Positions 10,036-19,659 of a stretch of DNA of 43,027 nt are shown piece by piece (the stretch's first letter is position 1; the number at the start of each line of letters is the position of its first letter). Origin of the DNA: Cytidiella melzeri (lineage: Eukaryota; Basidiomycota; Agaricomycetes; Polyporales; Irpicaceae); assembly GCA_022592445.1 (NCBI GenBank), contig JABYQR010000367.1:1-43027 (forward strand). Direction: 5' to 3'. The position numbers and the translations under genes are program-made. The notes under the pieces are model-generated. The model had not been told where the DNA came from. It made no database searches and saw nothing but the letters and a program-made list of their open reading frames with translations.

Positions 10036-11355
10036 CAAGCTGCGGTATGCAAGTCACGTAGTTGTCAAAGCAAGATTGTATCGCTGATTATCGGACAGCA
10101 GATCTATGGATGATGTAGATTAGATATGTAGATAGATAAGATCAGATAGTACATAAGATGTGATTCCACCATCATTATGGCCACACACAATGTGATACTT
10201 GCACCTTATGGCATTGTGTTCCAGTAGTTTCCATGACTGAATAGCAGAAGTACCATGAGGCTTCTGCATGACTCATATTTCATATACCAAGTGTATTGAG
10301 CTTACTAAAGGCTCAGTCAGCACCATTCAGTTATGTAGGATGCTCAGTCATCGCTTACATTCTCTATTCAGTAGTATTAGCAAGCAGGACTGTGCATTAT
10401 CAATCCTTACTCATATGACATTACTGTAGCATTAGTAATCTGGTTACAGACATGTATATATACCGCTCCTAGAGAGCAGAGAAATGATAAGACACTTACT
10501 CCCAGAGTTAGTTGACCTTCCAAGTCATCTCCTACACTTGTAACTTTCAAACAGGTTATGAGCCCCAGCTTCTAACTCTTCTTACCACTCCTCTACTCTG
10601 AAACCTTCTTCAAGCTCGACACTACAGAACTGTTACTTCATGAGTAACATTCTTTTCTACACATTGTAGGCCACTTTGTAGTAGAAGACCCAGTTGTAGT
10701 AGACTAAGCCTTGCCTCTCCTCGCCCATTTTTCCCATAACTATTTTCTACAGAATTGCCCCTGCTTTCTTACCCCTGGAACACGCGCACAGTCACATCCA
10801 ATTGGTAGCGTACACCTCATACATGTTCTTGGCTTGTGATTCACTATCACAATCACACACCTACTCGAACAAAGCCCAATAAGGTGGCGTTCAAAGGTGA
10901 TTGAAAGGGTCTTTTGTCTTAGACAATTAGGAGGCTGTGAAAAGCGGTGAAAGGAGGGAAAGTAGGTGTCACCTTGAGCTCGTGACTCAAGGGACTCAAA
11001 GGGAGCTGTGTACGACGCACAGTAAACACCCTTGGCATTCCCAATTCATCAGTTTCTGTAGAATTTAGTAGAGACTTATGTCAAACTTTGTTACTTTTGG
11101 TTTCACGGAGATTTTGTCTCCTGCACATTTGCATGTTAGTTACACGCACTCTATTTGTTTCACCATTGCTTATTGTTCGGTTGAAGTCGAATTTGGGGAT
11201 AGTTTTTGTGAAGAATCTCTTGTGCAAGAGGTTTTCTCACAGTTTATTCCTTTCACAGAAATTCCTTGCACACTTCCGAGAATTATTCTCTGGATCGACA
11301 CCGAGAACCAACGAGCACTCCGACCTGCATTCCGTTTCACCCACAAATTTTAAAC
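10036..11355. other. Mostly non-coding stretch with an LTR-like segment (about 10159-10667)
   Basis: No gene is supported here. The segment from TGTGATTCC (10159) to TTCTACACA (about 10664) resembles a solo LTR: TG...CA ends, a TATATATA box at about 10455-10465 and a CT-rich downstream part. No target duplication could be matched and no second copy is present in the window, so the call is tentative. 10700-11050 holds nothing recognised. Confidence 0.25.
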
Positions 11356-11461
11356 ATGCCCGCCCGCCATATGAATGCTATCTTTGAAATGGCTGAACAG
11401 CGCTCCAGGAACTGGGAACAGTTTTTGGAAAGACGTACTAAGCGAGTTTGCCTGGCCGGAG
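11356..11461 (+). CDS. Candidate first exon of an unknown gene, truncated
   Basis: ATG at 11356 opens about 35 codons (MPARHMNAIFEMAEQRSRNW...) that end at a GTAACA donor-like site. The preceding 250 bp is T/C-rich like a fungal leader. The inverted-repeat complex starts within 180 bp and probably removed the rest. The family is not recognised. Confidence 0.25.
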
Positions 11462-12243
11462 GTAACACGTTACAGATTTGACAAATCGGACCAGACATGC
11501 TAAGGTTCAATTACAATTATTTAGAATCTGGTAGGACCATCACACATTCCATTTTGATACCATCCTGAACCAGCAATGGCATACGGAGGCTAGAAAAGCT
11601 TGCTGTGCCAATTGAGATGGCAGAAATCCGCAACACGCTGAGACACCGAGTCACGCTTCAAACTAAGAACAACCTTAAAGACAACACAACCAACCACGAA
11701 GTGGCAATAGAAGTGTAAAGGTGTGGAAGCGCGGAAGTGTTAAAGTAATGCGAGGTGGTCTAAGAGTCCTAGTTTTACCTGTGCTAAAAAAAGCGACAAG
11801 GGTTTTGTGATGTAGTTTATATGAAGGGAGCTAGCTGGGCAACTACCACGCGTATCGCGGGTAAAAGGCAAGTCGGCGCGGTGAAAGCAAAAGGGTTATA
11901 GCGTGGCTCTAAGAGAACGGCGCGTGGAGAGACGCAGAAGATAAACGCAGGCGCAATATGAATCTCGAACACAAAACGCGGTCGCTGGTGAAGATGAAGT
12001 AGTCGCTGTAAAACGCGGGCGCAGTGAAAGTGAACGCAGTAAGCTCGACGCAGTGAAGATGAAACGCAACGCAGTAACGCAGTAAAATAACGCAGTTAAG
12101 AAGCAAACGCAGTATAACGAAGCCGAAAGGAAACGTTGATACGCCCGGAAATCAGCTAGGCGCGGAGACCCGGCAGCAGCCCGCCATTTGCGCGGCCCGC
12201 GTCATCCTGAGCGGCAGTCCCTCCACTTTCCCAGTGTCACGAG

Positions 12244-12303
12244 CACGAGGAGTTCGCCGAGGTCACGAGGAGTTCGCCGAGGTCACGAGGAGTCCGCCGA
12301 GGA
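12244..12303 (+). repeat. 20 bp tandem repeat, three copies, inside block Y
   Basis: The unit CACGAGGAGTTCGCCGAGGT begins at 12244, 12264 and 12284, the last with TCC in place of TTC. The inverted counterpart lies at about 14685-14740 in Y'. Confidence 0.85.
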
Positions 12304-12382
12304 TCCGAGGACTTGACAAGGAGCAATGCGCCGGAAACATCCGCTTCTTCTGCGTTGTCTCATTGCAACTTCTTTCCCGTTT

Positions 12383-12910
12383 ATGTCCGCTGCGTCTACC
12401 AACAACAACCCGCCTCGAGTCTGCCGTTACTGTCCCACCGTTCCCCACCTACCCGACGGTCGCTGCCCTTACAGCCCGCGCCCGCGCGAGGTTCCACGCC
12501 GTTATCCCATCATCCCCACGCCCACACCGCCGCCAGAACCCTCAGCAGCGCCTACGGTCTCCCCTGAGAGATCAACTCCTAAATCACCCTCGCCAGCATT
12601 GTCCGTCGCCTCTGTCGCGGACTCGCTTGATAACTGCTCCTATTGCGACACTCAGAGCGACCACCCAATTCCCCTACGCACAGGACCTTTCGTCCCGCTC
12701 GACTGTGATCGCCCGCGCGCGCCACACCCAGATTGCTGGCTATCTCCAGACTTTGAAGGCGAGGACCACGAGTGCGAACTAGTGCAGTTCAATCTTACCA
12801 GCTCTACCAACGTCGTCGTTGGCCACGCGTTCGCCTGTAATACGCACCGCCGCTCGGGAGGTGTGGTTCTACACTACCGCCCCCGCGCGCAGTCTGCCGA
12901 GTCCAATTGA
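12383..12910 (+). CDS. 175-aa Cys/Pro-rich protein of the inverted-repeat element, copy 1
   Basis: ATG at 12383 (MSAASTNNNPPRVCRYCP) was chosen because the mirrored copy starts at the same codon. The N-terminal part has a C-x2-C...C cluster (RVCRYCP, GRCPY), then a Pro/Ser/Thr-rich linker (YPIIPTPTPPPEPSAAP). The C-terminal half has DNCSYCDTQSDHPIPL, then LDCDRPRAPHPDCWL, an acidic EGEDHECEL and a hydrophobic VVVGHAF. Paired cysteines suggest metal binding, but no known family is recognised. The copy at 13565-14092 has identical length and 14 amino-acid differences, 12 of them in the first 73 residues. Block V, which carries the TATA box of the other copy, is absent upstream here, so this copy may lack its promoter. 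Confidence 0.55.
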   Translation: MSAASTNNNPPRVCRYCPTVPHLPDGRCPYSPRPREVPRRYPIIPTPTPPPEPSAAPTVSPERSTPKSPSPALSVASVADSLDNCSYCDTQSDHPIPLRTGPFVPLDCDRPRAPHPDCWLSPDFEGEDHECELVQFNLTSSTNVVVGHAFACNTHRRSGGVVLHYRPRAQSAESN

Positions 12911-12969
12911 CGGTGATTTCACATAGCCTTCCGCTGCGACCCGCGCGCTATTAGTTATCTTTCTCTTAC

Positions 12970-13505
12970 GTTTCCTTTCGGCTTTGTTATACTGCGTTTT
13001 CTTTTTAACTGCGTTATTTTACTGTGTTACTGCGTTGCATTTCATCTTCACTGCGTCGAGCTTACTGCGTTCACTTTCACTGCGCCCGCGTTTTACAGCG
13101 ACTATTTCATCTTCACCAGCGACCGCGTTTTGTGTTCGAGATTCATATTGCGCCTGCGTTTATCTTCTGCGTCCCCCCCCCCCGCGCGCCGTTTTCCTAC
13201 AAGCCGCGACATCTCCCGCGCGTTCTCTTTGAGCCGCGCTATAACTCTTTTGCTTTCACCGCGCCGACTTGCCCCTTTTACCCGCGATACGCGTGGTAGT
13301 TGCCCGTCTACCTCCCTTCATATAAACTTTATCACAAAAACCTTGTCGCTCTTTTAGCACAGGTAAAACTAGGACTCTTAGACCACCTCGCATTACTTTA
13401 ACACTTCCGCGCTTCCACACCTTTACACTTCTATTGCCACTTCGTGGTTGGTTGTGTTGTCTTTAAGGTTGTTCTTAGTTTGAAGCGTGACTCAGTGTCT
13501 CAACG
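12970..13505. repeat. Block X', inverted copy of 11635-12133, at the palindrome centre
   Basis: Reverse-complement match to 11635-12133 over its length. Plus-strand sequence is built from repeated ACTGCGTT/CTGCGTC heptamer-like words followed by CGCGCC-rich sequence and a C-run at about 13175-13186. It lies exactly between the inverted words CTTACG and CGTAAG of the flanking W/W' arms. Confidence 0.85.
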
Positions 13506-13564
13506 TAAGAGAAAGATGAACTAATGGCGCGCGGGTCGCAGCGGAAGGCTATGTGAGATCGCCG

Positions 13565-14092
13565 TCAATTGGACTCGGCAGACTGCGCGCAGGGGCGGTA
13601 GTGTAGAACCACACCTCCCGAGCGGCGATGCGTATTACAGGCGAACGCGTGGCCAACGACGACGTTGGTACAGCTGGTAAGATTGAACTGCACTAGTTCG
13701 CACTCGTGATCCTCGCCTTCAAAGTCTGGAGATAGCCAGCAATCTGGGTGCGGCGCGCGCGGGCGATCACAGTCGAGCGGGACGAAAGGTCCTGTGCGTA
13801 GGGGAATTGGGTGGTCGCTCTGAGTGTCGCAATAGGAGCAGTTATCAAGCGAGTCCGCGACAGAGGCGACGGACGACGCTGGCGAGGGTGATTTAGGAGT
13901 TGATCTCTCAGGGGAGACCGTAGGCGCTGCTGAGGGATCTGGCGGCGGCGTGGGCGCGGGGATGATGGGATAACGGCGTAGACTCTCGCGCGGGCGCGGG
14001 CTGTAAGGGCAGCGGCCGCTGGGTGAATGGGGAACAGTGGGACAGCAGCGGCAGACTCGAGGCGGGTTGTCGTTGTTAGACACCGCGGGCAT
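13565..14092 (-). CDS. 175-aa Cys/Pro-rich protein of the inverted-repeat element, copy 2
   Basis: Minus-strand ATG at 14092 (MPAVSNNDNPPRVCRCCP), stop at 13565; the same length and frame as 12383-12910 with no indels. Its C-terminal 100 residues differ from copy 1 at only two positions (SS to SC, RPR to RPC), while the N-terminal 75 carry 12 changes. A TATA box at 14240-14253, about 150 bp upstream on the same strand, and a CT-rich leader (14093-14210) give this copy a plausible promoter. Function is unknown; cysteine pairs suggest metal binding. Convergent arrangement with copy 1 across block X' would let read-through transcripts form a long hairpin (inference). Confidence 0.55.
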   Translation of the reverse strand: MPAVSNNDNPPRVCRCCPTVPHSPSGRCPYSPRPRESLRRYPIIPAPTPPPDPSAAPTVSPERSTPKSPSPASSVASVADSLDNCSYCDTQSDHPIPLRTGPFVPLDCDRPRAPHPDCWLSPDFEGEDHECELVQFNLTSCTNVVVGHAFACNTHRRSGGVVLHYRPCAQSAESN

Positions 14093-14239
14093 AAACGTGG
14101 AAGAGATCGCAATGAGGCAACGCAGAAGAAGCTACAGCTAGGGACGCGAAGAGACTCCCTCGACGCGAACGCAAAGTGTAAAGTGTACTCTGGAAACTGG
14201 GGTGTGGATTGATTGATTTTTACACAGTACAAACAACAC

Positions 14240-14253
14240 CTTTATATATACCC
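14240..14253 (-). promoter_or_regulatory. TATA box of the 13565-14092 gene
   Basis: The minus strand reads GGGTATATATAAAG about 150 bp upstream of the ATG at 14092. It lies in block V (14131-14638), which has no counterpart upstream of the mirrored ORF at 12383. Confidence 0.55.
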
Positions 14254-14923
14254 TAAAGACCCTCTCCTAAACCTTTCCTTCTATGTCCTAAACCCAAACG
14301 CGAGAGCGAGGAAACGGGGTGGCAGAATACTTCCGTCTGCGGAGGCAAAAATGCCCAGCGAGTCGACGCCCGGCGGGACACAGCGTTCGTCGACGCGGAG
14401 TAGCGGCGCGCGCACTTGCGCTGAAGAGGCGCCATCCGTCGCAAGCAGGTGATGAGGCGCCGTCCAAGAGTTGCACAGCGTGGCGTGATAGGAGCCTTCC
14501 TGAAACGGGGTTCGTGCGTCAAGTTTCATCTACCGTTGGTCCGACCCGCGTCCGAAACTCTTGGTGGCTGGCCGGCCCATGCTCCGATGCAAAAGGGGCG
14601 TGTCTGTGAGTCAGAGTTCGGTGCGATCCCTCGGCCTCGGATGTTTCTGGCGCATTTGCTCCTTGTCAAGTCCTCGGACCCTCGGCGGACTCCTCGTGAC
14701 CTCGGTGAACTCCTCGTGACCTCGGTGAACTCCTCGTGCCCGTGACGCTGGGAAAGTTGAGGGACTTGCCGCTCAGGATGACGCGGGCCGCGCAAATGGC
14801 GGGCTGCTGCCGGGTCTCCGCGCCTAGCCGATTTCCGGGCGTATCAACGCACGGTCTAACAATTGTCACACCCCTCCTGCCACTTTTGATCGCAAATCCC
14901 CTCGCCCCTGCCCTTGTCCACAG

Positions 14924-16082
14924 GAAGCCGTTAACCGTATTATCAACAACATCGACACCTCCGTTCACACAGACATGCGTCGAAGGGGGAACAATACTCC
15001 TCGCCTCGCCAAGCTCTACAACAAGCAGCAACACCGCTGTAACACTTCTCAACCTCAAAGACAGCCAAACGCACCTCGAGGACAAGGTTTCTGACGCAGA
15101 GACAGGGGTTCGACGCGGCAGACAGGGACATGGAGTGGATAACGACGAAGTGGTGGTGGTAGGCGTGAAGCACAATACTCTCACCAGCTATAAATCTTAT
15201 GCAGATATCTAGCCCAGTAAAGACCAAGTTAGAATTGATACTACCCGCTATGTAGTACAAGAGGGGGTTTGCTTACCTAGCCCAGTACAGACCAAGAGGT
15301 TGAGATGGGGGCTAGGAGCGTACATGCAGCTGCTTATATAGACTTCAGGGACCTGCACACAGACCATGTTAAGGGCAGGCTTTGCAAGAAGCCGTGTGAA
15401 CGAAGAACAAAAGAACTACCTAAAGGAGAACAATAGCTATTGTCTAGACCTTGCCAAGAACTCTACTCGTGAGAGAATCTATCTAAAAGGAGACCAACTA
15501 TTGTATTCCATTCCCACACCTGTGAGAACATCCTTCCATAAAGAGAACAATAGGGAAAGAACAATAAGGAGCCCATGTGGACAGTATCTATGACGTCAAA
15601 CCCTAGCTATGGGCTGAGCCATGTGCTTGTAGCCATGTGGTCTTACTTAAGCTAAGTCACCTGCCAGTGTGACGTAGTAGCAAGTAATGTGACCGTGTGG
15701 AGCATCTAAGCCACGTGATACGGGCGCTTAATAGACGTGAAAAGGAGTTTGTGCAGAGAAGGTTGCAACTGAGCTGCAGCCCGGAGTTTTACAGATAAAA
15801 ACAAGAGGTAAATTGCGAAAATTAAGGGCTAGTCAGGCCATCCATGACAGTTTCCGCACAAACCACCGCGGACGAGTCCAATTCAAACTGGAGCAAGCCG
15901 TGCCGCCCGTTGCAGCGAACAGAGCTGGTCTCCACTTCCTTGTCAACCACCGCACCCACGCACTCCTGCTGTACCCGTCAACGTCAAGCAAGACATTCCT
16001 ATGGTTCTTGTCACAAACATGCACACTTTTTCCTTTCTTTTCCTCTCTAATTTCCTTATCTTATCTTATCAATGGCACATGA
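14924..16082 (+). pseudogene. Unknown coding exon split by a solo LTR
   Basis: After a TTGTCCACAG acceptor-like site at 14923, a frame opens with EAVNRIINNIDTSVHTDMRR and runs 56 codons to 15091. The solo LTR 15092-15849 plus one GTTTC target copy then interrupts it. From 15855 the same frame resumes (RTNHRGRVQFKLEQAVPP...) and runs to a stop at about 16082. The uninterrupted product would be about 131 residues: a basic, Arg/Gln/Asn-rich first part and a more hydrophobic end (FLVNHRTHALLLYP). Preservation of frame across the LTR supports real coding at the time of insertion. No family is recognised. Confidence 0.4.
15092..15849. mobile_element. Solo LTR (family A), copy 2
   Basis: Begins TGACGCAG, ends CCATGACA, and is flanked by a perfect 5 bp target-site duplication GTTTC (15087-15091 and 15850-15854). 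It is homologous over its length to 3895-4579 and retains a segment with TTATATAGAC at about 15336-15345 that copy 1 has lost. No internal region, hence a solo LTR. Confidence 0.9.
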
Positions 16083-16500
16083 CTCCTGTATGTGATCAAG
16101 TACATGTGACAGACTGGTCACATGATCATAGAAGGTGCTGGAACCTTGTGGAACATTGTAAAACATCACACCATAGCACACCATACATTCCCACGGCAGT
16201 GTTAGGAGTACAGACCCTGTACCAGGGGTCCTTGTCTGAGATATATATAAACCCACCCTGTAGCTCCCTAAAGACCTCAGATTCTACCTCCTGGTCTTTA
16301 GGTGACATCCACCTTGTACCAAGTCCATCGCTGTACTAATATAACCTGGTCTTTAGCTCACTGTTAGCTGTTCCCCCGTTGTCATCTCTCTCCCTTTCCT
16401 CATTACCATTACCCCTGTTGTCATTGTCCACGCGAGTTCGCTCGTCGTTCCTCCCCCCTGTCATCACTTCCTCGCTCTTCATAGAGTTTGGTTGTGTTCT
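16083..16500 (+). promoter_or_regulatory. LTR-like promoter segment of a retroelement remnant
   Basis: The region carries a TATATATAAA box at about 16241-16250, a GGTCACATGATCAT palindromic block, paired GGTCTTTAG words at about 16292 and 16346 and a long C/T-rich tail, features that suit a Copia-type LTR or a fungal promoter and leader. No target duplication or second copy is visible, so the boundaries are guesses. Confidence 0.3.
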
Positions 16501-17291
16501 TGACAGTTCTGCTGTCACCTGTCACCCCAAGCACCACCATTGTCAACAAGCCCGTCAAAACAATTGAGGAGTTCTTTGGGGAAGATTGCCCTGTCACTCC
16601 AACCACTGAGCTTCCTGATGTGAGCTCGTACTGCTTCAAGTGGGACAAATTGACCGGAACTGTGTTGCAAAACGCACAGGATGTTGCAGACAAGATTTGG
16701 GATGGCAAGTTCACCGACGCCGAACCCCACATCATGGATGCAATGTCTTTCATCACGGACAATGTTGTGGTGCTCAAGTCGAACATCAAAGGAGGAGGAG
16801 GTTGCCTGTTTTATCCACTAAAAGAGGAAGAAATTGAGCCATACAAATTCATTGCAGCATCAGCTCGAGTTGCAATCATGATGCGACAAGATTTCGTCTG
16901 GTACCGCACGGATGGGGAACGGGAACCATTCCAGCTCCGACACAACAACTTCCACACTGCTATGCAGGTTGTCCAAGGCAACGACAAGTTCAGCGAGCAA
17001 AAGCTTGTTCAAATCATTGCCTGGCGCCTCAAGCAGAACAAGGACTGGACCACAATGTCCAAAGAGGTCAAGGACCAAATTTGCAACTGGTCACAGCTAG
17101 CTGAGGAAAGACAAAGTGTCGAGCAGCCAACTGAGGAGAATGAGCTTCTCCAGATGTTGGACAGGATGGTAGCTAGAAATAGCGAATACAGGGGCAATCG
17201 AAACTGGCGTATTTCCGCACATGTACCATATAAAATGTTGCAATATGTATTTGTACATTTGCACACAGTCACTTTCAACAAGTTTCTGTAG
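16488..17291 (+). CDS. Unknown protein, 5' incomplete
   Basis: A 267-codon frame with no early ATG, so the true start is probably in an upstream exon; a TTGACAG acceptor-like site lies at about 16505. Recognisable pieces are NKPVKTIEEFFGEDCPVTP, FTDAEPHIMDAMSFITDN, EIEPYKFIAASARVAIMMRQ and an acidic end (EERQSVEQPTEENELLQMLD). The composition is that of a soluble globular protein with amphipathic helices. It lies between an LTR-like segment and a Copia gag fragment on the same strand, so it could be part of a retroelement 5' region or a captured host exon. No family is recognised. The C-terminal part after about 17215 reads into AT-rich sequence. Confidence 0.4.
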   Translation: MVVFLTVLLSPVTPSTTIVNKPVKTIEEFFGEDCPVTPTTELPDVSSYCFKWDKLTGTVLQNAQDVADKIWDGKFTDAEPHIMDAMSFITDNVVVLKSNIKGGGGCLFYPLKEEEIEPYKFIAASARVAIMMRQDFVWYRTDGEREPFQLRHNNFHTAMQVVQGNDKFSEQKLVQIIAWRLKQNKDWTTMSKEVKDQICNWSQLAEERQSVEQPTEENELLQMLDRMVARNSEYRGNRNWRISAHVPYKMLQYVFVHLHTVTFNKFL

Positions 17292-17699
17292 TTGTACTTG
17301 TAGTACTTTTGTACCACCTTTCCTTCGTCTCTGCCGTCTTGTTGAATCGTTAGTAACGCGTCTTATGTTTCCTATAGATAAACTTGTAAAAATCTGGCAC
17401 CGCGTTGTAAACAACTATATCACTTCTTTAATACCATCAACAAGTGCAATACATCTTTTGTCTCCTTCGAACAATATCTCTCGTCTTGTGTCACTCAACC
17501 TTGTCCATATCGTCTATTTTGACAAGACAGAGCTGATTACTTTGAAGACACCAATCTAATTGCTGTATGCTCTGAAGGACAATACATTGCTCCTAACAAC
17601 AAACAGCTCGGTGAAATCAATACAGAGAATATCGGAGAAGAACCGCATCTTGGTTGGGATCTTATTGTAAACAACACTCCAACTCCATCCTCACCATCT

Positions 17700-18502
17700 T
17701 CTCTCCTGCTGATGCAGCAGTGATTGCTAAATGGAAGATGTTGAATATACGCGCAGCTGGATACCTTTTGTCAAAGATTTCCTTCAATATTATCAAGTCT
17801 AAACTTGACAACAATCAGATCACTGATGCGAAGTACATCTGGGACACCATGAAGAAAGAGTACAAAAAGTCCAACATACTTGAGAGCATGGTTGCGTTCA
17901 AGAAATTGAACAACCTGGTCTTTGATGAAAATCAAGAAATACGTCCTCAGATCAAAAAGTATCAGACCATGATCAAAGATGTTGCTACTGCTGGTCTCAC
18001 TCTTGACAACAAAATGAAGGCTTTCCTGTTGCTGGGAAAACTTCCTCCTTCATATGATCTTGCTTTATCCGCATACATCAGCACTATTGATGACGTGAAG
18101 AACTTGACTTTGAGTAACATTATTCCTAAGATTGAAGCTGAGGAAACTAGGCGTCTATCTAACGAAGTAGGCAATTCTGCTTCAAGGATAACTCAAGTCA
18201 AGCGGTTCAATAAAGGTTCAAAGAGGTGTGACAGATGTGGCAAGACCAATCATTCTACCGAGGAACACTGGGACACTAAACCGTCCAATAACAATACTCG
18301 GAAGAACAAGTCGTCTGGAGCGCAGCACAATCAGCAGCAGAACAAGAAGAAACAGGATAACAAGAATGGGAAAAAGGATCAGAAGGGAAAAGGAAAAGCA
18401 CAAGTTCAAAGTGTTAACGTAAAAACTATGCCTGTATTCGAGAATGAGTCCTTCGAAATGATCACTCTTGGCACTCAGTCCAAATATAGAACATATGAGT
18501 GA
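17700..18502 (+). pseudogene. Ty1/Copia gag fragment (UBN2-type) with variant zinc knuckle
   Basis: The open frame contains the typical Copia gag body: IAKWKMLNIRAAGYLLSKIS, TDAKYIWDTMKKEYKKSN, MVAFKKLNNLVF and LLGKLPPSYDLALSAY. A basic tail with a zinc knuckle (CDRCGKTNHSTEEHWD) and a Lys/Asn/Gln-rich end follow. The usual C-x2-C-x4-H-x4-C has His as its last ligand here (CCHH). The 5' part of gag is degenerate before about 17700, and no protease, integrase or RT follows: the sequence passes directly into satellite-like repeats at 18496. It is a 5'- and 3'-truncated remnant. Confidence 0.75.
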
Positions 18503-19510
18503 CTGCTATGTACCATATCCCCCTATTTTGAGTAGTATATACCGTCGGCTAACGACAATCCATATCACTATACTTGAGTACGAGCAACCATATATTTGTG
18601 TCATTCATTTTGACTATATTATTGCACTACATTTGAGTAACAGCAGACATACATTTGCGTTGTGTGGATGGTTATACATACCATCGAAATAGTATACCGA
18701 ACAAACATGAATAGCAGCCAGCATTACAATGTAACTGCTGTCAAAGAAGCATACATTGACCACATTTTACATGACATTAAAGATATATATTCTGTGCAGC
18801 TATGGGTGTAGGAATGGATATACATCAAGTACAATTTCTTTGGAGTTTGTCATTGTTTTGTGTGCAACCCACATGAAAGCAATTGGGCATGACCTCATTT
18901 GAGCGGACCTGCCCCAATGCATAGAACCATCATTTGGGTGTGTGCTAAGATGTCTTGCCACGCATTTTAGGTACCAGCCCATATATATAGCAGAGGGTGT
19001 TTAGGATACATAACACGAGATTGGCATGTGTACCAATTACTCTGCTATGATGTATTCAGTGTGAAATGCATCTGAACCAAGGTTCATGTTGCATTCATGG
19101 GAACACAATATACACAGGAGCTACACAATTGGTTGTCATTGTTGTGGGTGCGACCCACATGGAAGCAATTGGGAATGACCTCATTTGGGCGGACCTACCC
19201 CCATGTATAGCAGTGTCATTTGGGTATGTGCTAAGATGTCTTGCACCACCTTTTACGTACCAGCCCATATATATAGCAGAGGGTGTTTAGGATACATAAC
19301 ACGAGATTTGCATGTGTGCCGATTACTCTGCTATGATGTATTCAGTGTGAAATGCATTTGAACCAAGGTTCATGTTTCATTCATGGGAGCCCAATATACA
19401 CGGGAGCTACACAATTGGTTCTCATTGTTGTGTGTGCAACCTACATGGAAGCAATTGGGAATGACCTCATGTGGGCGGACCTACCCCCATGTATAAAAGT
19501 GTCATTTGGT
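18496..19510 (+). repeat. 286 bp satellite array 1
   Basis: A degenerate unit (about 18820-19064), a full unit (19065-19350) and a partial unit (19351-19505) share the block ACACAATTGGTTGTCATTGT, the block GGAATGACCTCATTTGGGCG, and CATATATATAGCAGAGGG. The period is 286 bp. The leading segment GTACCATATCCCCCTATTTT matches the start of array 2 at 38090. The same unit recurs at 38265-38870 in the same orientation. Confidence 0.9.
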
Positions 19511-19659
19511 TGCAAGCATGCATAGCTCAAATGTCTGTGATGTCAATGTTCCCCCACGTTCCATTTTCAGCGTTTTACTTCCCCGGCCTGCCCCGGAATG
19601 TTCTGTGTTCATTTTGAAAACTGAAACACGACATCTTCCCTCACTTTGAAACCCAAGCA

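Larger units (their letters stand above)
11635..14849. repeat. Nested inverted-repeat (foldback-like) complex, 3.2 kb
   Basis: Five blocks are arranged X-Y-Z-W-X'-W'-Z'-V-Y', where a prime marks an inverted copy. X is 11635-12133 and X' 12970-13505. Y is 12134-12330 and Y' 14640-14849. Z is 12331-12910 and Z' 13565-14130. W is 12911-12969 and W' 13506-13564. V (14131-14638) has no partner. The Z-W and W'-Z' arms form an almost perfect palindrome whose loop is X', itself an inverted copy of the outer block X. Arms are nearly identical with scattered substitutions and few indels. The origin could be a foldback transposon, nested insertion or inverted segmental duplication. Confidence 0.9.

Noticed and set aside
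10159..10667. Solo LTR with defined boundaries
   Set aside because: TG...CA ends and a TATA box fit, but no target-site duplication or second copy was found, so it is kept only as an LTR-like stretch.
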